Origin: Cystobacter ferrugineus
GTDB taxonomy: Bacteria > Myxococcota > Myxococcia > Myxococcales > Myxococcaceae
Assembly: GCF_001887355.1 (NCBI RefSeq)
Contig: NZ_MPIN01000003.1
Coordinates: 379,939-443,938, forward strand
DNA length: 64,000 nucleotides
Direction: 5' to 3'
Shown piece by piece: positions 41,969-50,514 of this stretch. Within the stretch, counting starts at the first letter, position 1, and each line of letters begins with the position of its first letter. Below the pieces are notes generated by a model. The model was not told where the DNA came from. It saw only the letters and a program-made list of their open reading frames with translations, and ran no database searches. The position numbers were made by a program, and so were the translations under genes.

Positions 41969-43927
41969 TCACGGGCGCACGTCCTGACGCGCCAGGACCT
42001 CGCGGGCCACGTGCTCCACGGCCCTGCATCGCGGCACGGTTCTTCCCGCCGCGTCCGTGCGCACCAGGCCCGCGAAGTACAGTCGCACCTCGGGGTACTC
42101 CACCCGGTGATCGAGCGGCTCCAGCGCCTTCACGCTCTGCCCGGCGAGCAGCTTTCCGAGCACCGCGTGACAACTGTGCTCCCCCCGGTGGCCATTGCGC
42201 TCGTCCTGGAGCAGGCGCTCCAGCACCGTGCTTCGCAGCGCGGGGCTGCGCGCCAGCCGCGCCGTGATCGCGTCCGCGTCACGCGGTCCCTCGCTGCTCA
42301 AGGCTTCCCGAAGCAGTCCCAGATGACCGCCCGTGGCCTCGTGAACGCCCGCCGCGTGGCGTGCCGCGTCCTCTCCCAGGGAGGCCAGATAGCGCCCCAC
42401 TTCCTCCTCCGTGAGATCCGGCACCTCGCGCCGGGGGGCTCCCGTGAACACGGAGAAGCTCTCCACGTTGTGGAGGAGCCACGCCGAGCGCTCGCCTCCC
42501 GCGATGAGGAAGTGGAAGTCCACCGGCGAGGGCTCGTCCATCATCCGGCGCAACGTGTTGCCAAGCCGCTTGAGGTGCTCGAACGGCCCCCACTCATTGC
42601 GCAGGACGATGAGGTGCTCGCGCCCGAGGCTCGCGGCCTTCTCGCGCAGATGCTCCACCAACGCGTCGAAGCCCTTGACGTAGGCTTCTCCCAGGAGCGC
42701 CCGGCAGTACTCGGCCTCGGTGCAGTCGGGGACATTCGGGGGCGCCAGCCAGGTGACGTGCTCCCCATACCGTGCCGCCACGCTCCGGGCGAGTGACCGG
42801 GCTCCGCCGTCCTCGGGCGCGAGCAGCACCAGCCGGTGCTGGCTTCGGAGGATGCGCGCGTACTCCTCCTCCAGCGCGGGGCGGCCCACGGAGGGCTGGA
42901 ACGGCACCAGCGCGGGGGGCGGGCCGGACGAGAAGGCCGTGGGGCTCGAGCCGCGCATCACGGGCGGCGCTTGCGGCACCGGCGAGGGGGACGGGCTGGA
43001 AAGGGAGGCTCCGGGCGCGGCGGCGGGCATCACGGGCGGCCACTGCGGCACGGAGGCGGGGGCGGGGCTGGTGCCGAAGGCCGCCCGCGCGAGTCCGCGC
43101 AGGCACTCGGCCAGGGGGGCTCCATGGTCCTCGTATTCGACGAGCTGGATGTTGTACTTCGGCCAGAGCGCCCCCCGATCGAGCTGCCCCTTCTTCATCA
43201 GCGCGAAGCTGGGGATCTGCCGCCCCCGGGTGATGCCGATGACATGCTCGAGCTGCTTGAGCACGTAGGGGTCGCTGAAGCTGAAGCCCATGTAGAGAAA
43301 GGGCCTGGAGCGGATCCACTCGCGCAGGCGCACCAGCGCGCTCGTGTAGTGGGAGTAGCTGGCGGGCTGGGCCGAGTCCCCATAGAGGCGCTTGTAGTCG
43401 GCGCCCGCGAGCACCAGCGTGGCGAGCCGGTGGATGGTGCCGTGCAGGTGCCAGACGCGAGGGTCCGAGGGGGCGGCCTGGAGGTCCAGCAGGTTCAGCT
43501 CGTCGTCCTGGTCATTGGAGACGGGCTCGGCGTCCCCGCGGCCCCAGAGCAGGACGTCGTCGTAGTTGGTGGTGACCACCACCGGGGGCTGGAGTTCCCA
43601 GAGGGCCTGGACCACGGAGAGATCCACGTCGTCCGGCCGCTTGTGGCGGAGGCGCTCGCGCAGGAACCGATTGAAGCGGTAGGCCCCCAGCTCCTGGAAG
43701 GCCCGCTCGGCCGCGGTGAGGTAGTCCCCCTGGTCGATGCGCTGGCGCACCTCCGCGATGGTGTCCTCCGGGCTGACCTCCTCGCGCATCCGCTCGACCA
43801 GGCCCTCCAGGAGCCTGGGCCAGGAGGGGAACAGTCCCGGTTTGACGCCCATGCTGATGCCAGCCCCCACGAAGGGGACGATCTGGTGTCTGCGGATCGC
43901 CTCGACCAGTTCCCTCGGATAGGTCAT
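41969..43927 (-). CDS. SIR2-like protein with Pro-rich linker and NTPase-like tail
   Basis: A 652-residue protein. Residues 1-285 form a SIR2-like domain: VGAGIS (20-25), TTNYDD (119-124) and the HLHGT block with catalytic-type H162. Such domains in defence proteins consume NAD+. Residues 285-345 are a Ser/Pro linker with two similar VPQxPPVM segments. Residues 350-650 resemble an AAA/STAND-like module: LVLLAPEDGGARSLARSVA sits where Walker A is expected but lacks the GK(T/S), and LTEEEVGRYLASLG ... TGGHLGLLREAL matches the lid helix pattern. It starts 56 bp from divergent mutM. A cytoplasmic conflict or regulatory role is inference; it could also be a metabolic sirtuin relative. Confidence 0.85.
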   Translation of the reverse strand: MTYPRELVEAIRRHQIVPFVGAGISMGVKPGLFPSWPRLLEGLVERMREEVSPEDTIAEVRQRIDQGDYLTAAERAFQELGAYRFNRFLRERLRHKRPDDVDLSVVQALWELQPPVVVTTNYDDVLLWGRGDAEPVSNDQDDELNLLDLQAAPSDPRVWHLHGTIHRLATLVLAGADYKRLYGDSAQPASYSHYTSALVRLREWIRSRPFLYMGFSFSDPYVLKQLEHVIGITRGRQIPSFALMKKGQLDRGALWPKYNIQLVEYEDHGAPLAECLRGLARAAFGTSPAPASVPQWPPVMPAAAPGASLSSPSPSPVPQAPPVMRGSSPTAFSSGPPPALVPFQPSVGRPALEEEYARILRSQHRLVLLAPEDGGARSLARSVAARYGEHVTWLAPPNVPDCTEAEYCRALLGEAYVKGFDALVEHLREKAASLGREHLIVLRNEWGPFEHLKRLGNTLRRMMDEPSPVDFHFLIAGGERSAWLLHNVESFSVFTGAPRREVPDLTEEEVGRYLASLGEDAARHAAGVHEATGGHLGLLREALSSEGPRDADAITARLARSPALRSTVLERLLQDERNGHRGEHSCHAVLGKLLAGQSVKALEPLDHRVEYPEVRLYFAGLVRTDAAGRTVPRCRAVEHVAREVLARQDVRP

Positions 43928-43983
43928 CGAGCCCCCTTGTGTCGCGTGGGCCGAACGGTAGCGTGTGTTATTGCGCGCACGCC

Positions 43984-44844
43984 ATGCCCGAGCTTCCCGA
44001 AGTCGAGATCGCCCGGCGCCACCTCGTCCACTGGCTGGACGGTCGCCGCGTGGTGAAGGCCGACGCGGACGACACCCGTATCTTCCGGGGCGCGCGCTGG
44101 AAGGACTTCGCCTCCCTCCGGGGCCGGCTGCTCTCGCTGGAGCGGCGCGGCAAGTACCTCCTCTTCTCCTTCGAGGAAGATCGGGGCCTGCTCGCCCACC
44201 TGGGCATGTCGGGCCGCTTCGTGCGCCGCTCCCCCGACGCCACCGTGCCCTACAGCCGGGCCCGCTTCCACCTGGACTCCGAGGAGGTCATCCACTTCGC
44301 CGACGCGCGCATGCTCGGGCGCATGGAGACGTGTCCCGCCTCGGGCCTGCACGCGCTCGCGCCCATCCAGGCTCTGGGGTTCGATCCGCTCGCCGATGGG
44401 CTCGACGTCGCGCGGCTCCGGGACGCGGTGGGGGACTCGAAGCAGGAGCTCAAGGTGGCCTTGATGGACCAGGGGAGGGTGGCGGGGCTGGGCAACATCC
44501 ACGCCGCCGAGGCGCTCTTCCGCGCGGGCCTGCACCCCTCGCGCCCACCCGGCTCGCTCACCGACGCCGAGTGGAAGCGCCTGGCCCGGGGGGTTCGCGT
44601 CGCGCTCGACTTCGGCCTCCGGGAGCAGCAGGCCGAGGAGGAGGTGCGCTACCTCAAGGAGGGGGGCCGCAACGGCTTCCTCGTCTATGGCCGCGCCGGG
44701 ACGCCGTGTGTCCGGTGTGGAACGACCGTGGAGTCCGTGACCCAGGGGGGGCGCACCACCCACTTCTGCCCCTCGTGCCAGCCCTCGGGGCCAGCCCCGG
44801 AATCCCGGGGGAGACGGGACGCGCGGATCGCTCGCCGTCGTTGA
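43984..44844 (+). CDS. mutM: Formamidopyrimidine-DNA glycosylase
   Basis: Removes oxidised purines such as 8-oxoguanine and nicks the DNA. ATG 43984 gives the exact family start MPELPEVEIARR, where Pro2 becomes the catalytic N terminus and Glu3 the acid. The helix-two-turn-helix region contains MDQGRVAGLGNIHAAEALFRAG, and the C-terminal zinc finger is C-x2-C ... C-x2-C (CVRCGTT and FCPSCQ). The 286 residues are of normal length; about 20 residues after the finger are Arg-rich. It is divergent from the SIR2-like gene. Confidence 0.97.
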   Translation: MPELPEVEIARRHLVHWLDGRRVVKADADDTRIFRGARWKDFASLRGRLLSLERRGKYLLFSFEEDRGLLAHLGMSGRFVRRSPDATVPYSRARFHLDSEEVIHFADARMLGRMETCPASGLHALAPIQALGFDPLADGLDVARLRDAVGDSKQELKVALMDQGRVAGLGNIHAAEALFRAGLHPSRPPGSLTDAEWKRLARGVRVALDFGLREQQAEEEVRYLKEGGRNGFLVYGRAGTPCVRCGTTVESVTQGGRTTHFCPSCQPSGPAPESRGRRDARIARRR

Positions 44845-44921
44845 CACCCCCCACGCACTCCGCTTGACTCGCCCGCCCTTTGCACCCGCCGCAATCGCGC
44901 GGCCTCGGAGAAGAATCCCCT

Positions 44922-46778
44922 ATGTCGTCCAACGCCCTGCTGGCGGCGCTCCTCGTCGCCTCCGCCACGGCCGCCGCGCAGACGCCGGAGACGCCCTCCA
45001 CGGGCACCACGCCGGCCCCCGCGCCCGAGAGCGCCCCGCCCGCCACGCCTCCTTCTTCCCTGGAGCCCACCGACTCCACCGAGGAGCGCATCCGCCAGGA
45101 GGTGGAGCGGCGCGTGGAAGCCGCCAAGCAGGAGATGCGCGAGGAGATCCGCGCCCAGCTCGCCACCCAATCCCTCGCCTCGGACTGGCAGGAGGAGTGG
45201 ATGGAGGAGAAGCGCAAGCTGGAGCTCTTCACGCTGGACGGCTACTTCCGCCTGCGTCCCAACCTCTATTACCAGTTCGACCTGGGCAAGCAGCCGGAGC
45301 GCCGGCTCTTCCCCTCGCCGCGCACCAACGAGCGCACCCAGTCGGGCGCCGACATGCGCCTGCGGCTGGAGCCCACCTTCAACATCTCGGAAGAGGTGCG
45401 GGTGAAGGCCCAGTTCGACGTGCTGGACAACCTGCTCTTGGGCTCCACGCCGTCCACGAGCTTCCCGAGCGACGGCTACTACCTGTTCGACCTCTTCAAT
45501 GACCGGCAGACGTCGCCCCGGGCGGGCCTCAACGCCCTGCGCGACGCGTTCTCCGTGCGCGAGGTCTACGGCGAGGTGTCCACACCGGTGGGTCTGTTGC
45601 GCTTCGGCCGGATGAACGCGCACTGGGGTCTGGGCGTGCTGCGCAACGACGGCAACTGCCTGGACTGCGACTACGGCGACCAGGTGGACCGGGTCATGTT
45701 CGTCACCGAGCCCCTCGAGGGCTTCTACGTGACGCCCATGTTCGAGTTCAACAACGAGGGCCGCTACGCCTATCCGAACGGGACGGACAGCCAGCCGGTG
45801 GACGTGTCCAAGACGGACGACGTGCACAGCTTCGTGCTGGCGGTGGCCCGGCGCGACACGCCGCAGCAGGTGAAGGCCAAGCTGGACAACAACCAGGGCG
45901 TGCTCAACTACGGCCTCCACGTGAGCTACCGCAGCCAGCAGTCCTCGTCCGAGGGGCTCAACGGCTCGGGCGCGGTGCTCAACCCGGACGGCTCGGTGGG
46001 CAACAGCACCTACGTGCCGCGCAACGCCTCGCTCGTCATCCCGGACGTGTGGCTGCGCTACGAGGAGAAGAACTTCCGCGTGGAGTTCGAGGTGGCCGCC
46101 TACCTGGGCACCATCGGCAGCCGGCAGAACACGCCCCTGTCTCCCAGCGGCCAGGACCCCAACCAGAACCAGTCGCTCACCGTGGCGGAGTTCGGTGGCG
46201 CGGCGGTGGGTGAGTACCGGCTGCTCAACGGCAAGCTCAACATCCAGCTCGAGCTGGGCTTCGCGTCGGGAGACCGGGCGCCGGGCTTCGGGGCGTACCC
46301 GGGGCGGCCGGGCTCGGGGCCGGGCGGCTTCACCCAGCCGGGTGACGCGGACGGTCCTCAGTTCCGCTGCGGCGGCACCGACTGCGCCGACAGCTACCTG
46401 CGCAACTTCCGCTTCAACCGCGCCTACCGCGTGGACAACATCCTCTTCCGCGAGCTCATCGGCACCGTGACGGACGCCGTCTACGCCAAGCCCACCCTGC
46501 GCTACACGCTCACCCAGGGCTTCGACGTCTTCGGCAGCGCCATCTACTCGCAGGCCATCTACCCCCAGTCCACGCCGTCCTTCACGGATCGGCCCCTGGG
46601 CCTGGAGACGAACCTGGGCGCGAAGTACGAGACGGAGGATGGTTTCGTCGCCCGCGTGGACTGGTCCGTGCTCTTCCCGCTCAGCGGCCTGCAGGACTAC
46701 AACACGGGCTCGGGCGTGCAGATCACCGAGCTGCAGACGGCCCACGCCGTGCGCGGCACGATCGGCATCCGGTTCTAG
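44922..46778 (+). CDS. Outer-membrane beta-barrel protein, TIGR04551-like
   Basis: A 618-residue envelope protein. ATG 44922 begins a signal peptide (MSSNALLAALLVASATAAAQ), followed by a Pro/Ala-rich stretch and a helical coiled-coil segment (about 60-110, RIRQEVERRVEAAKQEMREEIRAQL). Then come about 480 residues of alternating beta strands with many Tyr, Arg and Asn, ending in GTIGIRF, a typical terminal Phe beta-signal. FGRMNAHWGLGVLRNDGNCLDCDYGDQVDRV is a porin-like loop region. The pattern matches the TIGR04551 family of myxobacterial proteins. The function is unknown; a porin or structural role is likely. Confidence 0.82.
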   Translation: MSSNALLAALLVASATAAAQTPETPSTGTTPAPAPESAPPATPPSSLEPTDSTEERIRQEVERRVEAAKQEMREEIRAQLATQSLASDWQEEWMEEKRKLELFTLDGYFRLRPNLYYQFDLGKQPERRLFPSPRTNERTQSGADMRLRLEPTFNISEEVRVKAQFDVLDNLLLGSTPSTSFPSDGYYLFDLFNDRQTSPRAGLNALRDAFSVREVYGEVSTPVGLLRFGRMNAHWGLGVLRNDGNCLDCDYGDQVDRVMFVTEPLEGFYVTPMFEFNNEGRYAYPNGTDSQPVDVSKTDDVHSFVLAVARRDTPQQVKAKLDNNQGVLNYGLHVSYRSQQSSSEGLNGSGAVLNPDGSVGNSTYVPRNASLVIPDVWLRYEEKNFRVEFEVAAYLGTIGSRQNTPLSPSGQDPNQNQSLTVAEFGGAAVGEYRLLNGKLNIQLELGFASGDRAPGFGAYPGRPGSGPGGFTQPGDADGPQFRCGGTDCADSYLRNFRFNRAYRVDNILFRELIGTVTDAVYAKPTLRYTLTQGFDVFGSAIYSQAIYPQSTPSFTDRPLGLETNLGAKYETEDGFVARVDWSVLFPLSGLQDYNTGSGVQITELQTAHAVRGTIGIRF

Positions 46779-46790
46779 GAAGGCGCCCCC

Positions 46791-47000
46791 ATGCAACGCT
46801 CGCGTGTGCTCGTCGTGGTGCTCGGGGGTGGGGTGCTCGCGGGGTTGTTGGGGCTCGCGGGCTGCGGCGTCAAGGGGCCGGTCCGGCCGCCCCTGCCGCC
46901 GTCGGCTCCGCCCACCACCGAGACGCAGGCTCCGGCCGAGGCGGGGCGCGGACCCTTCGCCCCCTCGGTCCCTCCTCCCGGAGACGCTGGAACCCCGTGA
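46791..47000 (+). CDS. lptM: LptM-like lipoprotein upstream of lysA
   Basis: A 69-residue lipoprotein. The lipobox and first mature residues are LAGCGVKGPVRPP (C25), the signature of LptM/YifL, which in E. coli helps LptD mature in the LPS export machine. The rest is a Pro-rich tail. The stop overlaps the GTG start of lysA (GTGA), an arrangement also common in other proteobacteria. The sequence match is short, so the LptM role is a family inference. Confidence 0.8.
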   Translation: MQRSRVLVVVLGGGVLAGLLGLAGCGVKGPVRPPLPPSAPPTTETQAPAEAGRGPFAPSVPPPGDAGTP

Positions 47001-48238
47001 CCGCCTTCACCTACCGCAAGCGTGTCCTGCACGCCGAGCATGTCCCCCTGCCCGCCATCGCCGAGGCGGTGGGGACTCCCACCTACGTCTATTCCTCCGC
47101 CGCGCTGCGCTCGCACTTCCGGGCGGTGACGGAGTCCTTCGGCGAGCACCCGCATCTGGTGTGCTACTCGGTGAAGGCCAACTCCACGCTGGCGGTGTTG
47201 CGTCTCTTGGCGGAGGAGGGCAGTGGCTTCGACATCGTCTCGGGCGGAGAGCTGGCCCGGGTGAAGGCGGCCGGGGGCGCGCCGAACAAGACGGTGTTCG
47301 CCGGAGTGGGCAAGACGGCCGAGGAGATGGCCGCGGCGCTCGCCGCCGGCGTCCTCTTCTTCAACGTGGAGAGCCCCGAGGAGCTGGAGCTGCTCGACGC
47401 GGTGGGCCGGGCCCAGGGCAGGCGAGCTCCCTTCGCCATCCGCGTCAACCCCAACGTGGACGCGCGCACCCACCGCTACATCGCCACCGGCCTGAAGACG
47501 TCCAAGTTCGGCGTCCCCTTCGAGGAGGCGGTGGGGCTCTACTCGCGCGCCCGGAAGATGAAGGGCCTGGAGGCGGTGGGCCTGGACTGCCACATCGGCT
47601 CGCAGATCACCCTGACGTCGCCCTTCAAGGCCGCGCTCACCAAGGTGGGCGGGCTCTACCAGGAGCTCAAGGCTCAGGGGCATGGGCTGCGCTACCTGGA
47701 CGTGGGCGGCGGCCTGGGCATCACCTACACCGAGGAGAAGCCGCCCTCGACCGCCGAGTACGCGCGCACCATCCTCGCGGCGGTGGGGGCCACGGGCGCC
47801 ACGCTCGTCTTCGAGCCCGGCCGCTCGGTGGTGGGCAATGCCGGCGTGCTGCTCACCCGCGTGCTCTTCCGCAAGAAGACGCCCGCCCGGCAGTTCGTGG
47901 TGGTGGACGCGGGGATGAACGACCTGATGCGGCCCGCTCTCTATGACGCGCACCACGGCCTCCAGCCCCTGGTGCAGCGGCGGGGCAAGGCCGTGGACGT
48001 GGACGTGGTGGGGCCGGTGTGCGAGTCCACCGACGTGCTCGCCCGGCAGCGTCCGCTGGTGCTGCCCCGACAAGGTGAACTGTACGCATTCATGAGCGCC
48101 GGGGCCTACGGCATGAGCATGGCCTCCACCTACAACTCACGACCCCGTCCGGCCGAGGTGATGGTTGACGGGAGTGCATGGCGGGTGGTGCGCGAGCGCG
48201 AGCGCGTCGAGGACCTCTGGCGCGGCGAGAGCCCCTGA
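46997..48238 (+). CDS. lysA: Diaminopimelate decarboxylase
   Basis: Final step of lysine synthesis: a PLP-dependent removal of CO2 from meso-diaminopimelate. The 413 residues carry VCYSVKANSTLAVL with the PLP lysine near 58, GSGFDIVSGGEL, the His/Ser region GLDCHIGSQI, the glycine-rich phosphate loop DVGGGLGI, FEPGRSVVGNAG and the catalytic Cys in GPVCESTDVL. The GTG start overlaps the LptM-like stop. lysA is followed by dapA and dapB, forming a lysine/DAP operon. Confidence 0.97.
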   Translation: MTAFTYRKRVLHAEHVPLPAIAEAVGTPTYVYSSAALRSHFRAVTESFGEHPHLVCYSVKANSTLAVLRLLAEEGSGFDIVSGGELARVKAAGGAPNKTVFAGVGKTAEEMAAALAAGVLFFNVESPEELELLDAVGRAQGRRAPFAIRVNPNVDARTHRYIATGLKTSKFGVPFEEAVGLYSRARKMKGLEAVGLDCHIGSQITLTSPFKAALTKVGGLYQELKAQGHGLRYLDVGGGLGITYTEEKPPSTAEYARTILAAVGATGATLVFEPGRSVVGNAGVLLTRVLFRKKTPARQFVVVDAGMNDLMRPALYDAHHGLQPLVQRRGKAVDVDVVGPVCESTDVLARQRPLVLPRQGELYAFMSAGAYGMSMASTYNSRPRPAEVMVDGSAWRVVRERERVEDLWRGESP

Positions 48239-48254
48239 CCGTATAAGCCGCTGC

Positions 48255-49142
48255 ATGAAGACTTTCGAAGGCTCGATGACCGCGCTCGCCACGCCCTTCC
48301 GGCAGGGAGCGTTCGACGAGGGAGCCTACCGGGCGCTCATCCGCCAGCAGCTCGCGGGGGGCACCAGTGGGCTCATCCCCATGGGGACGACGGGCGAGGC
48401 GGTGACGATGTCCGCCGAGGAGCGTCAGCGCGCCATCCGCGTGGCGGTGGACGAGGCGGCGGGCCGGGCCCCGGTGGTGGCGGGCGCGGGCTCCAACAGC
48501 ACCTCGGAGACGATCGAGGGCATGCGGCTCGCGCGGGACGCGGGGGCGGACGGCGCGCTGATCGTGACGCCCTACTACAACAAGCCCACGCAGGCCGGCC
48601 TGGTGGAGCACTACAAGGCGGTGGCCCGCGCCCATCCGGGCTTCCCCATCATCGTCTACAACGTGCCGGGCCGCACCGGCGTGGACCTGTTGCCGGAGAC
48701 GGTGCTGCGGCTGTGCGACGTGCCCGAGGTGGTGGCCATCAAGGAGGCCACGGGCAGCATGCCCCGCGCGGTGGACCTGGTGGAGAAGTGCGGCGATCGG
48801 CTGACGCTGCTGTCCGGGGACGACTTCACCGTGCTGCCCTTCATCGCGTGCGGCGGCAAGGGCGTCATCTCCGTGTCCTCGAACGTGGCGCCCCGGATGA
48901 TGGCGGACCTGGTGGCGGCCGCGCGCGCCGGACAGCTCGAGCAGGCGCGGGCGCTCCAGGTGCGGATGAACGAGCTGCACCGGCTGCTCTTCGTCGAGTC
49001 CAGCCCCATCCCCGTGAAGTGGGCGCTGCACGCGCTGGGGCTGTTCGGTCCCGAGGTGCGCCTGCCGCTGGTTCCCATGACCGAGCCCAACGCCCGGAAG
49101 ATGGAAGCCGAGCTGCGCAAGCTGGGTCTGCTCCAGGGCTAG
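48255..49142 (+). CDS. dapA: 4-hydroxy-tetrahydrodipicolinate synthase
   Basis: Condenses pyruvate with aspartate semialdehyde at the head of the DAP pathway. ATG 48255 gives 295 residues, the usual length, beginning MKTFEGSMTALATPF. GTTGEA near residue 45 binds substrate, YNVPGRTGVDL holds the active-site Tyr, and VVAIKEATGS holds the Schiff-base Lys. The start lies 16 bp after lysA's stop. A GTATAAG sequence in that gap could be a -10 box. dapB follows 12 bp after. Confidence 0.97.
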   Translation: MKTFEGSMTALATPFRQGAFDEGAYRALIRQQLAGGTSGLIPMGTTGEAVTMSAEERQRAIRVAVDEAAGRAPVVAGAGSNSTSETIEGMRLARDAGADGALIVTPYYNKPTQAGLVEHYKAVARAHPGFPIIVYNVPGRTGVDLLPETVLRLCDVPEVVAIKEATGSMPRAVDLVEKCGDRLTLLSGDDFTVLPFIACGGKGVISVSSNVAPRMMADLVAAARAGQLEQARALQVRMNELHRLLFVESSPIPVKWALHALGLFGPEVRLPLVPMTEPNARKMEAELRKLGLLQG

Positions 49143-49154
49143 GAGGCGCCTCCC

Positions 49155-49940
49155 ATGATTCGCACCGTCCTCACGGGCGCCACCGGGCGCATGGGCGCCA
49201 CCCTGAGCCGCCTCGTGCGCGAGGCGCCGGACCTGGAGCTGGCCGGAGCCACCGCCCGGGGCAAGGCCGAGCAGTTGGCGGCGCTCGGCGTCCCCGCGGG
49301 GGATGATCTGGGCCGGGTGCTCGACGCGGCGCGGGCCCAGGTGGTCATCGACTTCACCAGCGCGGAGGCCAGCGTGGTGCATGCGCGCCAGTGCGCCGAG
49401 CGCGGCGTGGCCCTGGTCATCGGCTCCACGGGCTTCACCCCCGAGGCCCGCGCGGAGGTGGCCCGGAGCGCGGCCTCCATCCCCGTGGTGCTCGCCCCCA
49501 ACACCTCGGTGGGGGTGAACGTGGTCATCCGCATGGCCGCCGAGCTCGCCCGCGTCCTGGGCGATGGCTACGACGTGGAGGTGCTGGAGGCCCACCACCG
49601 CATGAAGAAGGATGCTCCCTCGGGCACGGCGCTGAAGCTGGCCGAGGTGCTCGCCTCGGCGCTGGGGCGCGGCCAGGAGGACCTGACCTTCGCCCGCCAT
49701 GGTCAGATCGGCGCGCGGCCCAGCAAGGAGATCGGCGTCCAGACGCTGCGGGGCGGGGATGTGGTGGGCGAGCACACCGTGTTCTTCTACGGCGAGGGCG
49801 AGCGCATCGAGCTGACCCACCGGGCGACCAGCCGGGACCAGTTCGGCCTCGGGGCCCTGCGCGCCGCGCGCTGGGTGACGGGCCGGACGCCGGGGTTGTA
49901 CGACATGGCCGACGTGCTCGGCTTCCCGAGGGCGACATGA
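49155..49940 (+). CDS. dapB: 4-hydroxy-tetrahydrodipicolinate reductase
   Basis: NAD(P)H-dependent reductase acting right after dapA in diaminopimelate synthesis. The 261 residues start [16 protein letters not shown] with the nucleotide-binding GxxGxxG loop. The substrate site [20 protein letters not shown] carries the conserved His-His pair and Lys. The C-terminal part [20 protein letters not shown] is typical. It is the third gene of the operon after lysA and dapA. Confidence 0.97.
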   Translation: MIRTVLTGATGRMGATLSRLVREAPDLELAGATARGKAEQLAALGVPAGDDLGRVLDAARAQVVIDFTSAEASVVHARQCAERGVALVIGSTGFTPEARAEVARSAASIPVVLAPNTSVGVNVVIRMAAELARVLGDGYDVEVLEAHHRMKKDAPSGTALKLAEVLASALGRGQEDLTFARHGQIGARPSKEIGVQTLRGGDVVGEHTVFFYGEGERIELTHRATSRDQFGLGALRAARWVTGRTPGLYDMADVLGFPRAT

Positions 49941-49986
49941 GGCCCCTGGGAATCCGGACCCGGGCTCTTCCTGTTGAGATGGAGCC

Positions 49987-50514
49987 TTGAACTCCAACGT
50001 CTACGTCGGATTGGGCTCCAATGAGGGAGACCGGGAAGTCCAGCTCGTCTCCGCCCTCGAGGCGCTCTCGCGCATCGACGCGGTGGTGGTGCTGCGCTGC
50101 TCCTCCCTCTTCGAGAGCGCTCCGGTGGGGCCTCCCCAGCCCCGCTACCTCAACGCCGTGGTGGAGCTGGAGTGCGCGCTGTCCCCCCAGCGCCTGCTGG
50201 TCATCCTGAAGCAGATCGAGAAGGACCTGGGCCGCGAGCCCGGAGGGACGCGCTGGGGTCCGCGTCCCATCGACCTCGACATCCTCCTGTGGGAGGGTCA
50301 GATCGTGGCCGACCCCAACCTCCAGGTGCCCCACCTGGAACTGCACAAACGCCGCTTCGCGCTGGAGCCCCTGGCCGAGCTGGCACCCCATGTGGAGCAC
50401 CCGGTGTTGTGCCTGACCGTGGCGCAGTTGCTCGAGCAGCTCTCGCCCCAGGACGTGCAACGGTGCGAGTCCACCCAGTGGCCTGAACCCTCTTACCCGC
50501 TGACCGAGTCATGA
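49987..50514 (+). CDS. folK: 2-amino-4-hydroxy-6-hydroxymethyldihydropteridine pyrophosphokinase
   Basis: Transfers pyrophosphate from ATP to the pterin in folate synthesis. The 175 residues show YVGLGSNEGDREVQLVSALEAL, SSLFESAPVG, QPRYLNAVVELE, and the family signature RWGPRPIDLDILLWEG followed by PHLELHKRRFALEPLAEL. TTG 49987 is used as the start because GGAG lies 5 bp upstream and no ATG fits. The stop overlaps the TPR-like gene by 4 bp. It could be cotranscribed with dapB, 46 bp upstream. Confidence 0.95.
   Translation: MNSNVYVGLGSNEGDREVQLVSALEALSRIDAVVVLRCSSLFESAPVGPPQPRYLNAVVELECALSPQRLLVILKQIEKDLGREPGGTRWGPRPIDLDILLWEGQIVADPNLQVPHLELHKRRFALEPLAELAPHVEHPVLCLTVAQLLEQLSPQDVQRCESTQWPEPSYPLTES

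Noticed and set aside
44685-46796. A 703-codon minus-strand frame
   Set aside because: It lies antisense to the beta-barrel gene, which has a signal peptide and a terminal Phe; the antisense product is His/Arg/Val-rich without motifs.
48090-49997. A 635-codon minus-strand frame
   Set aside because: It covers dapA and dapB in antisense; both of those have clear catalytic motifs.
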